The notes: generated by a model from the sequence alone, not told the origin. DNA of 64,000 nt from Rhododendron vialii (GCF_030253575.1 NC_080559.1:6957501-7021500); one strand, 5' to 3'; shown: positions 44,936 through 58,803, counted from the stretch's first letter. Made by a program: numbers and translations.

Positions 44936-47620
44936 TCGGAACATAGATTCAATATTGTACGTCCGATTATCCAATTAAGTATCACAACCCGATGACAGAA
45001 CACCACGTGTTCACGCTGACCCCACTATGCACATGTGGTGGGTAGTTACATGGATCTCACTGACCACCACATCACTGCTGCGCAGACCCCAATTCATACA
45101 TGGTCGAAAATGATTGATTTGTTGCACCACATCAGCAGAATGATATGGTATTACCGTTATTTAAATTTTTTTCCATAAACTGAACCCATCGTAGAAGGTC
45201 CTCCAAATACGGAAGAGATGTAGATATGAGATGTAGTGGATAAAAATGTTAACCGTGGTTAAAGGGGTGGGCCAAAAACTTTAATGGTTATATATTTAAT
45301 GATTTTTATTATGCTTCAACTAGTTTTGTCATGCCATTTTTTACGGTGTTTCAAAAACGGAAGGAGACACTGAAGTGCTTCCCTTTGAAAATTCCTACTT
45401 CAAACGATTCTCTATCTATTTTTGATAGGTACTGTGAACTCTCTTTCCCTTCTTTGCTCTCTTCCGGTAGAGGTTAGTACTCCAGCTCTAGTTTAACCAA
45501 GAATAAGTTATTTAAATACATAATCAAATCTTAAATTGTTAAGGCTACGCCTTTTAACCAATGAACTTAAACTAGAATAAATCCTTGATTTTGCCGTTTT
45601 GTGAAGTTTGATTTTGATACTATATAATATGGGAGAGCGACTTTTACACAAAAGACTTTGAGAGCGACAATCGACAAGTAGCGACGGGAGTTTAAAGTCA
45701 TACATATGATGTAATTGAACCTATCACATTTGACGCATAAGATACATGTGTTCTTATTATAATGACTCTAAGCCTTGGTCTTTCGCATAATTAATCCGCG
45801 AAGGTTTAAGAATATTTCAAAAAAAAAATCGATTATTTAACCCATTCCATGATTTATGGGATCGACTAAACTTTTTCAAAGAGAATATGAACTCTCTTTT
45901 CCTCCTTTGCTCTCTTTCAGTAGTTTTTTTTTTTCTTATCACTTTCTTTCAGATTGGTCCATCCAGTTTTAGTGTTTTTAAGTCTAAATTATTTATAAAA
46001 ATTGTCGTGGCTCCTTTCGACTAATAATTCAAGATCGAGTTATTCTTCGATTTGCCTCTTTTTTTTTTCTTTTCTTTTTTTTCTTTTTAAGTCTGAATCT
46101 GATATGGTCTGATTTGGCTCCCTATATGAACCTTGATAAGATATAAAAAAAGAGAAACTAACTCCATAAGTAAACCATGATAAGATAACTGAAATAAAAT
46201 GCCAAGTATAAACGGAAAAATGATAATTAATACTAGAAGAAGATAGTAAGGAGAAAAACTCTGAGTCTTACGGCTCATTAATGGACGGATAAGGCTTTGA
46301 AAGATAAATGAGAAAGGTCAATAAAAGATGGATACTATCTTATATAAGGTGGATAAGAGGTAGATTATCTTCAACTTTTTGTATTTTATAGGGAATCTTG
46401 GAGGAACTCAGTTTTTTTTAGATATATGGTCTCCAAAATGGAGGTGGGTTCTTCAAAAAATAGAGACCCAAAAGTAAATTTGGTAATCAAAATCTCTAAA
46501 AAATACGATGGGTACATCCAAGATTCTCATATAAAGTATAAATAGTTAAAGAAAAAATAGATAAATTACAAAATTTCTCATCGATACAGAGATTTGAAGC
46601 ATTATAGAGCTTGGTTGGAGTTAATCTCATAAGAAAAATAGTTTCAGTTGCTCTCATAAGAAAGGTAGTTTCATTAAAACTCTCTTTAACCCTCGAATAA
46701 GCTTATCGCAGGAGGTGGGGTGGGTCTGGATTAGATTATCCCGGTTTCTCACTCACCCTTTCCTTCCTCCATTTGTCAAACGGTCATCAAGCTTATATAG
46801 TACATAAAAGAAAATTGGACGATTCTTTAAATGAATTTGGACAGTCGAATTTCATGGACCATTATCATGTACTGTCAAATCTCTTATATCTTATATACTA
46901 CAGTATATTGCAAGTTCCTTCAGGCTTCAACAGTGCAAAGAACTACTTGAAGATAAAAACAGAAAATGGGTCAAAGTTGGGAATGGCTACCCGCCCACCA
47001 TGAGGCCGGCGGCCCTATGAGGGATTGGTCAAAGCTGACTGCTGCCCTTCCACACAAATACAGAAGAACTAGTCATAGGGCATGGGAGCAGTGTTGTGGA
47101 AAAAGATGCTCCTCTGTAGTCTGTATTTAGTATTAAAAAAGAAATTGATTTTAACATTTCAAAAATTGATAGAGGGACTATAAAACAATATCATTTTGTA
47201 TATCAAAATAGTTCAGTTTTAAAATTTCTTTATTAATTTTTTGAGTGTCAAAATCACAATCCTATTAAAAATGAGGAAAACAAATGTTTGCATTTGGAAA
47301 GGCTATAGTACTAAAAATAAGAACAATGTCAAAACTGAAACTCGAGGAAAAATCAGGGGTACTTTCGAAATTCTTGTCAAATTATACTACATTACATGGG
47401 AAGGACATCTCTTGTTACATTCAACAGTACTCTGTATCCAAGTTGCCTCCCCATTTCTATGTCTTCCCCACCCCACCCCCTGTAACAATTCCTCCATAAA
47501 GTAAAAAAAAATCACATAGTAATACCATATAATCAAATTTTCCACACACAAAAAAAAAACAAAACAAACACATAAACATAGAGAGAGAATTTCAAGCACC
47601 AGCTAGTTCTGGGTTTCACA
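44936..47620. other. Intergenic, no gene seen
   Basis: Contains the repeat copy at 45,230-45,385, the flank shared with 3.75 kb (45,389-45,595) and T-rich runs near 45,925 and 46,060. From about 47,400 it approaches the BPA1-like gene. No coding frame with family resemblance was found. Confidence 0.5.
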
Positions 47621-50600
47621 ATGCAGGTCAGTTCCAATCCAATGATTCATCCGGTTTCTTGAATTTTTTATTTTTTATTTTTCTGAGATCTATGTGCCAT
47701 TGCAGCTCTTCTTATTCAAAGACTCTTTTTTGTGAAAAGAAATATCAAATTATTTGAACTTTTCTTTATGTTTCTTGCCCAGATTAGAACTGTGCAAGTT
47801 CGCAACCTTTCAGATCTAGCCAGTGAAAGAGAGATTCACGAGTTCTTCTCGTTTTCTGGCGATATAGAACACATTGAGATCCGTGGGTTAGTTTTTCTTT
47901 GCTTTTCATTCACATAAGTACCATCCATACAGCCCTGTATGTTCTCTTTTTTGCTACTCAAAAGGGAATGGAGGTGGCGACCTGAGCCTCCAAACCCGTG
48001 GCTGGTCCCCGGAGGAGACCGAAACCCAAAGGTGAGAACTGCCCCACCTGGAGCCAGAGCGATCCGCAGGAGGAGTCGGAGGGGTCCAAAGACCGGAGTC
48101 GTGAGGCCACTGCCCCAGGGTTCTAGGGGGCGTCGATAGCACGCCTTGAACCCGTGACCTCTGATCCCTCCGATAACCAGTGGACCACCAGGGCACCACC
48201 CCAGGTGGTATGTAGACCTATATGAACTCACATTGGTAGATTGATGTTGATTTGTGGTTTTTGTTTATTCATGTTTTAGTTTTTGTTTATTTTGTTCTGT
48301 TTTGGCTTTGTTAAGTCTCAGGAGTGAATTGACATATTGTGCCAAAATTTTGGTTGCAGTGATTCAGGGCAACCGAGGACTGCGTTCGTTACTTTCAAAG
48401 ATCCAAAAGCCCTTGAAATTGCATTGTTGTTATCGGTATCACCTTGATTTGTCTCCTTTTCTTGTTTATGCATTTCTTGCTTTCCCAGCTGTTACTTTGT
48501 TAAATGGGTTTGTTACTTTGTCAAATGGGTTTTCATTATTTGTTTTTCAGATACTACATTGTTTCACACAAAGAATTCATCCTCCTAACTGGAGTGTGTA
48601 TATCTGTATTTTATTGGACCAGTAGCATAGCCACGTGATGGGCACGGCATGAATAGCAACAAACCATTGACTCTGATAGAAACTAGGATGAAATAGATAT
48701 GAATAGTTGGAAAATTAACCTTCGTTTAGCATTTGTTGGAGTGGTTTTGCCCTATGAAAGTGTAATTTGAATTACACAAGAAATTTGATGTGCTCTAACC
48801 TGGTGTCAACCTAGTGTTTGGGGGTTCATCTTAGAGGGGTACACGCATATGTCATTGAAGGATATGTAAGTACGCTGGTTAAGAAAGGGAAGGCGTCAAA
48901 CCACAAGAGAGAGAGGCAGTGGAGTACCTAAGTGCTGTAGGGATGAAGTGCTATTCTTGATTCCACTCTTCCGCTTAAACCCTAGGATGCGTTAATTGCA
49001 TTTCATGATTTTCTTCAATAACATGTTATACGGAAATACAAAGGAAAATGAAAGAGGTTCTGGAAGTAGAAGTTTTGGTGAGGCACGCTATGGAATTTTT
49101 CTTCCTTATGGCTAATCATGGTCATTGCAAGACAGTCCAACCAAGTACACATCCAGAATCCAATCCTATGGTGGTTTCCTTCTTCGTTTCTAAACCAATG
49201 CATGCTTCTTCATTTCTAAACCAATTCATGCTTCTTATTGGCGTATGGAGAAACAACTCCTTACTTCTTTTCTAAACTAATGCATTCTTGTTATTGATCT
49301 ATGGAGAAAGGGTTCTTTCCGCTCAATACATTAGGACACCAGCATAATAGAAAAATACCCTTTACCAATGTCAAATTCTTTGGATTTTTTCCAAAGGAAA
49401 AGTAAATCAGTTTGACGTTCTGATGTTGGTTTCTATCATGGTACTGTTGAGGAGGAACTATTTTACAAGCTATTGAGAATCATTTATACACTTCCAGAAG
49501 ACAAAAGGAACCTTCTGATTGTGGTTAAAATATATTATCTTGGCATTCTGCAGGGAGCAACTATTGTGGACCAAATTGTTGGTGTAAGTGCTGCAGAGAA
49601 CTATGTACCGAAGGCCGAGACTAGGGTAAATTCATTCCCAATATCTTCAATCCTTATCGCAGTTCTTTAAGTTATTTATGTTCTGTTCAATTAATGCAGG
49701 AAGTAATGATAGTGGACAATGTCGCGAACTTGGGTTCTGAGAATAGTTCACCAAATACTGAGGTAATTGGATGCATCATCACATATTCCCGATGTTTGCT
49801 AGCACGTCGTACAATCTATTTTTAGGCATATTGTGTACTCTGATTATAGTTAGGTAGTCTTCAGGGATTATCTTGTAAGAAAAAGCATCTAACCTAAATG
49901 ATGGAATCATGAAAGGAATTGTGGGTGCAATTTCTTGGATTCCACATCTTGAAACGCATTCCTTTTCTGAGAAAAATTAATGGATCATAGGAATAATCTC
50001 AAAATACCGTAGAAAGGGTCTAAATGATCTAAAAGAGCAGATTGTGATTGTTTGTTCATGTAGAAGAGACCTTTACTGATATATGGGGCATTGCCATTCA
50101 TGAAGTCAAGCCTGGACTATGACCTGTGTCGGCGCTGAAAATTTCCGTGAATTAGGCTCCGCTTGCTTCGACTTTTAATACTTCAGTCAAATATTTCCCA
50201 GTGTTTGGAATCTTTGGATTTCCCACACTCCACAGTTAGAAGAACATTTTACAGTAGGTATGGTTTACATCAAATAGGTATATAACAACTTACAGCTGCG
50301 ACATTTCAACTCTCTTTTTCACCAAACATTTGGACAAGAAGAGATCCACCAACATTCTGACACGGTGAAAGAGGTGGGGGGGGGGGGGGGGGGGGGGGGG
50401 GGGAAGGCTTTAAAGTTATTTGTTGTTCTCTTTTTGTCGTTTCAATTATCCAAGAGCTTTTCTGTTTGTTTGTTTTGATTGAGAATTTTTGTGAGGTTTT
50501 CGCCAAACACCAAAAGATGAGAGGAGTAACAAAGTTCTTGTCATAAAAATCTTGCATCAAATATTTTCTAAGGAAAAAAACTTGTTTTGAAACATACGGA

Positions 50601-53600
50601 GCATTACTTAAATATGGGTACTTCAATTGCCAGTTTGCCACCTTAAATATAAGAAAATCTTGTTGAGGCAGCGCTACATGGTCATTTGGGTGGTCGCAGG
50701 AATACCCTAAACTTGATAAAATTGTTACTGGATATTTGATATTCTCTAGGATGGTGTTGTCTTTGAACACCTTTAGCCTTCATGCTAAACACCAAATACT
50801 AGCTTTTGCCTTCATTCTCAATTTCTTTTTTTTGAATGGCATCTCATTCTCAATTTCTACGAGAGCTTATCCACGACTTTTATTATTTTTCTGCTAGATT
50901 AAGGCTTATCAACTCAATGCTGTCATGTAAGTTTCAACTAGCAAGCTTACTGACCAATGACGATTAGTTTAACAGCTAAGATTAGTTTAACAGCTAGTTT
51001 GGTCAGTATGATTTTGAACTCAACCTTTAGGAATTTAACAATGTCGATTGTTTGCTTAAAAGAATTCAAACAGGTTGTAAATTTACATGCAACTTTTAGT
51101 TATATATGAAGTTAAACTCGTTTAGTTCAATAAATTTTCAAAGCATTTATTTTGTCTAGCCGGCGTTCCAGTTATTGAGAAAGAAGAGCATGGGCTCTTC
51201 TGTCTACACTTTACACTAAATTGAATATCTCCAAATAACAGGAAAACAGAATTCAAACTAGATTTTATTATTTTGAAGATAATCTAACCTTTTTTTTGTC
51301 AAATAAACTTGAGAAGCAATGCTACCAAATACTGTCGCTGCAAATTGTAGGTTCATTAAACATGATAGGTTATAAAGGCCACCATATGGGAGGTTAGAGT
51401 TCCCAATTTACGTGAGGCGAGAATTGCGTATAATGCTTTAATGGAATAAAGATTGTCTCACCGAGGTTTATTGACAAGTTTTCATAATGACTACCCTGAA
51501 AAGAATTTCCAGACTCGCCACTGAAATCTTGTGACCTTACGGTGATCTATCTGTGCAGGCAAAAGCTAGTTCTCCCAGAAATGGAAGCGTGTATGTAAAC
51601 AAAGCTCAAGTTGTTGTTTCCAGTATGCTGGCAAAAGGTTCAGCTATCAAACAAGATGCTGTGAACAAGGCTAAAGCATTTGACGAGAAGCACCAGTTCA
51701 GAGCCAATGCATCTGCCAAAGTCATTTCCCTCGACAGGAGAGTTGGGCTTACGGAGAAACTAACAGTTGGAATTTCAGTTGTGAATGAGAAAATGAAGAC
51801 TGTGGACCAAAAGCTTCAGGTGTCAGATAAAACAATTGCAGCATTGATGGCGGCAGAGAGGAAACTAAATAACACAGGATCAGCTGTCAAATCGAGCAAG
51901 TACGACAAATCTTCCATATAAGACTCTTTGTTTGCTGTATGCACCCGTATACTGTGTAATTTCTACATCTTAGGCACGTTATTCCTGGTTATAGGGGGTA
52001 TCACACGCGCACTCGAACCCCAAACTGCCAAGCTTTTTCTGGAATATTTGTGTGAAATTCATGAATCCAGTTTTGCTAGGGTGCAAATTCATTTTCCGTA
52101 GACCACAGATTTCAAGTATATGCATCAACTGTGCTATACGGGCTAAATCTAGCCAAGACTCACTGACTATAGAAAAATAACAGGTGAACCGGCTGTATTA
52201 CTGCCAGTGCAACTGTGCAACATCAGTACCACTCTGCACACAATGCACGCAGTCAAAGATTAAGTTCCAAATGATGACTGAGGTTGAACCTGCAACAAAG
52301 TGTATAAAAATTAGGACTCAAGCAACTTCTCCAACTCAACTCGTACATTTTATGCATTGCTAACACTGTTATTTTTACCTGAATGTAATCTGAACACATA
52401 GTGACAAAATACTGAACAAACCTGGTAAAACTCTTATATACTTAGTAGTTAGTAATCCTAGATAACATGGTAGTATTAAATATTTACGCTCATATCTGAG
52501 CCTTTCAAAATAACACTCTTCCTCTCCCAGTCCCACACTTGCACCTGCTTGGCAAACTTGTGACTTAGGTGTAGATGTGTATTCTTCTCTCTGAGGCAAA
52601 TGGTTAATCATATAATGAACGTCCTAAACAGAAAATAAAATTGTTAAAGAAAGTTAGTTTGTCTGAGAATAGTAGAATATAGATCCTGTATCTTCTAGCT
52701 ATATTCATGACGTGATCCAACTTTTTTTGGATCTTCACCGAATAAAATTGTTTGAAGAAGGACTTATCCAAAGATCAATGGTTATACCATTCTGTTGCAT
52801 TTGACAACATGCCTTGTAATGATGTGATGCAGAATTTATGTACTACTGTATGAAATACTTAAACTATCCATTTGGACTGAAGTATATATTGAAACTGTCT
52901 AGTGAGCAATGAGACTGAGGTATTATCTTTGTCCGAAGAGTTTCAATGTCAAATCAAAATATTGTCAGATGGGTATTTTTGAGTGTCGCATGACTTGTTT
53001 TGTCCAAGGAGGCCAACTTGGTTTTAGAAGGTCAATTGATGTTTGATTTCTCATTACATCTGATGATGATATGGCTCTGAATCTAGGGACTCTTTTGGTC
53101 CCACACCTTGGATTGTGTTTGTGGAACCTTGTTCTTCGTAAGGAGGAACCTCATCAGATTGGCGTAGCCTCCAGAGAACTTATTTTGGTTGTATGTTATT
53201 AGTGGTCTTTTTTTGGGATGGTGTTTTGTGGGACATTGTCCTTCAAAAGAAAAAGGTGGAACATTTATACAGGCAACAACCAACACGGTTTGACGCAGGG
53301 TTTGCCTCTCATTACTTCTTTCACGACGAGGAAACGCTCCCACATTGGTTGGTCAAAGGAAGAGCTTCTGCACCTCTCCTCAATATATAGGATTCGATTG
53401 ACTTTGGGAAGGATCCAAGGACTTTGTTAAGTGCTTCTGCAGTTTTAATGAAAATAACTCCCTGCAGATGTTCTATCTGCACCCTGATAAGTTACTGTCA
53501 TTTGGCATTGACCTTTAGGCCTTGATAACATTGTACATCATCTTCTAGTGGAGGAGAATCAAGTTCTTAGATTTCAGCATTTCTACTTTTTGGTTCATGC

Positions 53601-54640
53601 AAGATTAAAACAATCCCCTCTGGACCCCACTAAAACTGTTACATTGATGTCTGGTTGTTCAGCGGATAACAATAGTAGTACACTACATAGCGCAATGTAA
53701 GCGACTACACAAAAGAGCCGGTATGACCATTCTGCTCCCCCTTGGCTCCGCATTCTCTCCTTGAAACAGCAAAGCTGTTCCTCACTGCTTTATCTTTCTT
53801 TTAAGCAGTGCACCAAATGTAAAAATCCATGGCATTCCTAATTGAGTTGCAGCTCATCCTCCATCTTCAGCTCTCAAATTCTATGGTTTGTTCCTTGATT
53901 TTTACTTCAGTTTGCAACTGTGGGTCCCACTTTTATGCCCCACTTTGATAACAGCATAGCTCGGCTTTGTTGCGTATAGTACTTGTATGTGCAATTACGT
54001 AGGACATTCTGATGAATTGTATCCAAGAAACTAACATTGTTAACTATTCTTGGGGCTGGGCAGGTATGTGACCGCAGGAACAACTTGGTTGAATGGTGCT
54101 TTTGGTAAAGTGGCCAGGGCTGGGCAGGTTGCTGGCACAAAAACAAGAGAGAAATGGAATTTAGCCAAATCAAATTTGACTGCAAAGGTGATCTCCCCTC
54201 TACTCTCTTTTGTTTCTTATGTCATTTCCATACGGAATATGTTTTAGGCTTTTCTCTTATTAGTGTCTAAAGTCTGAAGGCTAGGAATTTACGGATACTA
54301 AGGATACTGAAACAGGAAGAAAATGATAAAGAAGAAATAACGTTGAGGCCAATTCGGTATGTATATGGCAAATTGTGTAAACTGCAATTGCATTTGTGTT
54401 CTTTAGTGGCTCAAAATCCTGGGCATTGATCATACCCAGTGCCTCGATCGTCCAACGTGAAATTGATTAAGCCTCCTCTACACCACATCCTGCTGATATG
54501 TTCTCTGCGGCAATTTTTTTACATGTAGCATTTCTGCCAACAAGTACCCAAAAGGGTACTGTAACACAAATTAAAACTGTTATCGTGTTTGCTTGCGAGA
54601 CAAATGTCCTTTGCCTCGTTACTTGGTAAATGCTATTGTT

Positions 54641-54685
<45 letters not shown>

Positions 54686-54741
54686 GTTTGTTGCTTACAC
54701 TATTGTTCTCATGGATGCAGGATCCTCCAATAGCTGTATAA
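47621..54741 (+). CDS. BPA1-like RNA-recognition-motif protein
   Basis: Eight coding exons: 47,621-47,626; 47,783-47,886; 48,360-48,435; 49,554-49,625; 49,700-49,762; 51,559-51,899; 54,064-54,187; 54,721-54,741. All introns are GT-AG, phases close throughout and the sum is 807 nt (268 residues). The first exon is only ATG CAG. Residues ~3-80 form an RRM (RTVQVRNLSDLASEREIHEF, FVTFKDPKALEIALLL); the rest has the helical C-terminal part with KVISLDRRVGLTEKLTVGI, YVTAGTTWLNGAFGKVA and the final DPPIAV. This order matches Arabidopsis BPA1 (binding partner of ACD11) and its relatives, linked to control of cell death and defence. The RRM is not proof of RNA binding. Introns hold a SINE, a 28-base G-run and a (CT)n run. 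Read-through of the sixth intron would end the protein seven codons later. Confidence 0.9.
47955..48209 (-). mobile_element. tRNA-derived SINE
   Basis: GC-rich ~250-bp segment in intron 2 of the BPA1-like gene. On the minus strand it shows an A-box-like TGGTCCACTGG (48,177-48,187) and a B-box-like GGTTCAAGGC (48,143-48,152), 35 bp apart start to start, as in tRNA-related polymerase III promoters. A tail without similarity to tRNA follows. The target duplication was not resolved. Confidence 0.6.
50376..50403 (+). repeat. 28-base G homopolymer
   Basis: An uninterrupted run of G in intron 5 of the BPA1-like gene, on the transcribed-sense strand. The true length may vary between individuals or be misread. 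Confidence 0.9.
54639..54681. repeat. (CT)n microsatellite
   Basis: Pure CT run in the last intron of the BPA1-like gene, about 40 bp before the final acceptor, perhaps acting as part of its pyrimidine tract. Confidence 0.9.
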
Positions 54742-56170
54742 AAGATTGAGCAATTTTCTCCTACCGACATAATTGTGTACCTTGTTTCTTCGATTGAAAC
54801 TATGATATTTGTAATCTGAAGCTGTAACATTCCTGTCCGAGTGGACAAATTCTGCAAACCTGAGTGCCCTTTTGCCTCGAAAGTCGAAATTTATCTTTCT
54901 TTCTTTCTTTCTTTCCTTTTTGTGGTTAGCTATGTAATTTATTTGTCAGTTCATTTCATTCTTTCTGCAATATTCGTGTAACATTGGCTTTCTTATTGTA
55001 ATCAAATGAAATGCTATGAAAAATGGTACTCCTACTACTACTGTATTAGTTTTGAAAGGAACCTGGGTTACTCGCCCATTTAAAAAGAGCGCTGTTGGCT
55101 ATGTCGTGTTTGGTTTAAGACAAGAAGGCTTCAGAAAGGGTTTGTTCGAACTCAATTTCCGGTTGAAGAAATTTGGGAAAGCTACAGACCGTGTCCGTTG
55201 AGTTCTTTCAGTCGTTTCTCCAGCAGGTAATGAACTTGCAAGCTAACCTAGTTGGTTGGTAGTTTGGCGAAGTTTTCGTCTAGGTCAAGCATTCGTCTTT
55301 TCAAAACCGCTAACTTAAATAGAATTTCTTGCCTCATTTAAAAAAGCTCCAGCAGGATCTATTGCACGCCAAGTCAAATTATTTCTAATTTCTAAAGAAC
55401 AGTTTCCACACCAGACTCTCTTTGAAGCATTCTCACCTTTGAATAGACTTTTCCTTTTGTTCGGCCGAAAGCCAATTTGAATTTTCTTTAGGTTGCTTAG
55501 AATGGCTTTTGAGGTTTTTTTTTTTCCTTTTGGTTGTCAAACGGCATACATGAGCGGGGTTAGGGGAGTTACTTAAATAACATTTTTTTCAGGCCACTGT
55601 GTGCACAAGTGGAAATTTATGGAACGAAAAATAGTTATACAAGGTAGTTCCGCGGTGCGCAACCTAAGGTGGGTTGTTGAAGGGATTACGAAAATATAAA
55701 GGAGGTTGACATGAAGAGAGAAATGATTGAACATGTCAAGTTGCTTGAGAGGGAGGTAAACTACAAAAGGTGGTGTTGAGGGTAGGGAACAGACAGGAAT
55801 CGGCGGGCTTGCTATACCCTCTAGATAAAGCATCATTCCGAGTTCATTAATGTGATTTGAACTGCTCACTTCGTTGACCTCAAAGCCTAAAACACCAGTT
55901 GAAAACCAAGTTAACCTAACCAAATTACCTTGGTATTGTATATCTTTAAAATCTTACTAGGTGCCATTATTATTAAAGACAATGCGATTCGCAAACTAGG
56001 TTAAGATGTCTGATTAATTTGACTTTTTAGGCATTTGCTTTATGCGTCAATATCTATAAAGTGGACAGTTTGAATCACATTTTCAAACTTAAGAGATGAT
56101 GCCCGCTTAGAGGAGAAGAGAGAATGAAAGCTCACTAGCTAACAAGAGATTAAAATAAGAAGGCACAACA
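54742..56170. other. 3' UTR of the BPA1-like gene, then intergenic
   Basis: The 3' UTR probably extends to about 55,010 (TTCT run at 54,896, polyadenylation-like AATGAAAT near 55,000). After that I see no convincing gene. A short open frame at 55,016-55,201 has no recognisable domain. Confidence 0.5.
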
Positions 56171-56445
56171 TGTAGTTCGGGCTCGGGTACGGGTTCATTT
56201 TTTTTTGTAAAAAATCAGTTTTCGGTTCGGGGCTTGGGATGTTGTTTTTCTTACCCGACCAAAACCGACCAATTCATATAGATTTATTTCGGTTTTGGTT
56301 GGACCCAACCCGACCAAAAAAATCAGGCATGCGAACGGTTATTCCCACTTGTTCGGTTCGGATTCGGGGAAAAAAAAATTGATACCCGACATGTCGGGTT
56401 GGGTTCGGAGCTGACCCTGACCGCGTCCGACCCGTGCACACCCCT
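56171..56445. mobile_element. hAT-type MITE relic, GGTTCGG-rich
   Basis: Repeated GTTCGGGCTCGGG, ACCCGACC and CCCGACATGTCGGG words end at GTGCACACCCCTAA, a typical right end. The left end could not be fixed. Confidence 0.55.
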
Positions 56446-56451
56446 AATTGA

Positions 56452-56912
56452 GTTGTGCTACGTGCACAGCAAGCTGTGCACAGCGGCCTTTTTCTTCCGC
56501 CTCGGGTCGCGCAAAGATGATCGGAGCCGCTGATTTTGTTCAAAATATGTCGTTTAAGGTCTTTGTATAAAATGAGCTTCGTTCGATATCGTTAGAGACG
56601 TTAACAAAACACCCAAAATCACTTCAGAATTTAGCCGTGCACACTCCTAATTGAGCTGTGCTACGTGCACAGCAAGCTGTGCACAGCGGCCTTTTTCTTC
56701 CGCCTCGGGTCGCGCAAAGATGATCGGAGCCGCTCATTTTGCCTAAATTCTGAAGTGATTTTGGGTGTTTTGTTAACGTCTCTAACGATATCGAACTAAA
56801 CTCATTTTTTACAAAGACCTAAACGACATATTTTGAACAAAATGAGCGGCTCCGATCATCTTTGCGCGACTCGAGGCGGAAGAAAAAGGCCGCTGTGCAC
56901 AGCTGCTGTGCA
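56452..56912. mobile_element. Foldback element with an extra direct copy of its outer arm
   Basis: The left arm (56,452-56,633) and right arm (about 56,744-56,912) are inverted copies sharing AAAGATGATCGGAGCCGCT and TTAACAAAACACCC. Between them a direct copy of the first ~90 bp of the left arm (GTGCTACGTGCACAGCAAGC ... GGAGCCGCTCATTTTG) is inserted at about 56,652-56,741. Non-coding. Confidence 0.75.
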
Positions 56913-58362
56913 CGAATCATTTCTGCCCCTAATTTTAGATGAAAACAAACAAAAGAAGAAGTGCATTTAGGAGGAGCTTAAAACAACAGAACAACAATCC
57001 CCAAAATATAATCGTTTTGTCCTTTTTATTGCTTACGTGTACTGCTCCCACTGGCCCAAACACGTACCTTTAGATATGAAACGTAAACACGTCAGAATAT
57101 TGGCTTACGTGTTCTGCTAAAAGATCACTTGATTGGGAATCCCACACGTGTGCGTTTGCACCGCTAACATACGCCGTTTGAATTTGGAAAGACAAGTTTA
57201 TCCTCGTCCCTACAAAATCCCCGTTGACCAAATCTCCGGGTGCTCGTCATGGGAAAGGACAGGTTTGAGTTCCGTCGTAGGCGTTTGAGATTCAAAACTA
57301 TAAATGGCCTTTGAAATCTATTGTAGACTAACTTGCTAAACTCCTCACTGATGTATACAATATTGGCAAGAAAAAAAAATTCCGTAGGGGTATGCCAGTA
57401 ATTTCAAAATTCATTAGTTGTTATTGTCCGATTCGTTCGAGGTTTGGCAGTTCCAACTGCCAATGAACAACCATGCCAACCCCCCAACCCCACGGCTTTT
57501 ATTTAATTCAGTTCAGTTCAGTTCTACTTTTATGTTTTTTATTGATAAAGATAAAAAAAATACATTTGAATAAAAAGAGAAGTGATATTAAATTCTTTCC
57601 ATCTCAAGTTGAAAATCCAAGATTTTCGCCACATATTATGATCTTTATCGTGTGTTCATTGTAGTAATATAAGTCGTTTATCATGTATGAACCGCAAAGT
57701 AATGTATTGTAAACTTGAAAAAGAGTTATGAAACAGCTATGATTGGTTACATGCACGTTTCACTTGAAAATTGTAAAAAAAGTCAACTAACTCATCCGAC
57801 TCGACACTCTCAATGTTTTTCCACAAAATTAATGTCATTTTGCAGTGTAGATAGTTTTCTAGGGTGATAATACAATCCAATCAACCTCTAAAATAAATCC
57901 CTAAAATAGAAAACTTAATTTAAGATCTATGTGTTTTAGAGATATTGATCACTCTAGAAAAGAAATAAGTCTTTCTTGCACTTTTTATTTTGTCTTTCAC
58001 TATACCAACAATAACTTTCACATTTTAAGATATAGTAATTATTAAATCGGTAAAAATAAGAAGATATTCATGCGAGATCTTTGAAATGAGATCAATATTG
58101 TGTATATTTTTATAAAATCTTGACCATAAAATTCAGATTATTTGAAGGAAAAAAATGAGATTTATAAAATACAGATATAAGTAAACGTTTAAAATGGAGT
58201 GAAAATTAATACTCCATAAAAATTCCTTTTATATGCACTTTTTAAATTTAGAAAAAATATATTTCAAATATCATACATGAATTGGGTTGTTATCAGAACT
58301 TGGAGTGTTATCGGAGAAAGAGTTTAAGGTACCACGTAGCAATGCCTCAATAGTATTGAATA
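56913..58362. other. Intergenic, no gene seen
   Basis: AT-rich. Several ACGTGT-type words occur at 57,030-57,150. No open frame with recognisable features. Confidence 0.5.
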
Positions 58363-58800
58363 GGGGGTGTTTGGAAACTTAATTTTTGCATTTTCGGATT
58401 CTCATTTTCCCATTTTGGGTGTTTGGCATCCCATTTTGAGAATGGATTGTGGAGAATGGATTTTCAGTTTTTGGGTTTAGAGGCAAAAACCCAAAAGTAG
58501 GTCTAGAGGTGTTTTTCACATTTTTGCATTTACGGATTCTGTGGTCAATTACCAAAATACCCACTTTCCTCCCTTCATTTTCGACAAAGTAATAAAGACA
58601 AAGGGCAATATGGTAAAAATCCAATCCATAATTCATTTTCAACAATCATCTACCAAACACTACTACATTTCAAAATACATTTTGCACAGATCTCCTAAAC
58701 ACTCCTACCATATTAAAAATACATTCTGGCCATAATCCAAAAAACCAAAAAATCAAAAAGCTGAAAATGAAAAGCCAAAAAGTAGGTTCCCAAACACCCC
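58363..58800. mobile_element. MITE with GGGGTGTTTGG ends
   Basis: Inverted ends GGGGGTGTTTGGAAAC and GTTCCCAAACACCCC bound a 438-bp non-coding segment, with ATA on each side (58,360-58,362 and 58,801-58,803). A 3-bp duplication suggests PIF/Harbinger, but three bases are weak evidence. Confidence 0.65.
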
Positions 58801-58803
58801 ATA

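Noticed and set aside
48140..48190. A- and B-box words as a functional tRNA gene
   Set aside because: No cloverleaf can be folded and no anticodon arm is visible; a SINE head explains it better.
47836..48231. A 131-codon minus-strand frame
   Set aside because: Falls on the tRNA-derived SINE in a BPA1-like intron; GC-rich repeat, no domain.
50306..50770. A 154-codon minus-strand frame with polyproline
   Set aside because: Created by the 28-base G-run; intronic and without homology that I recognise.
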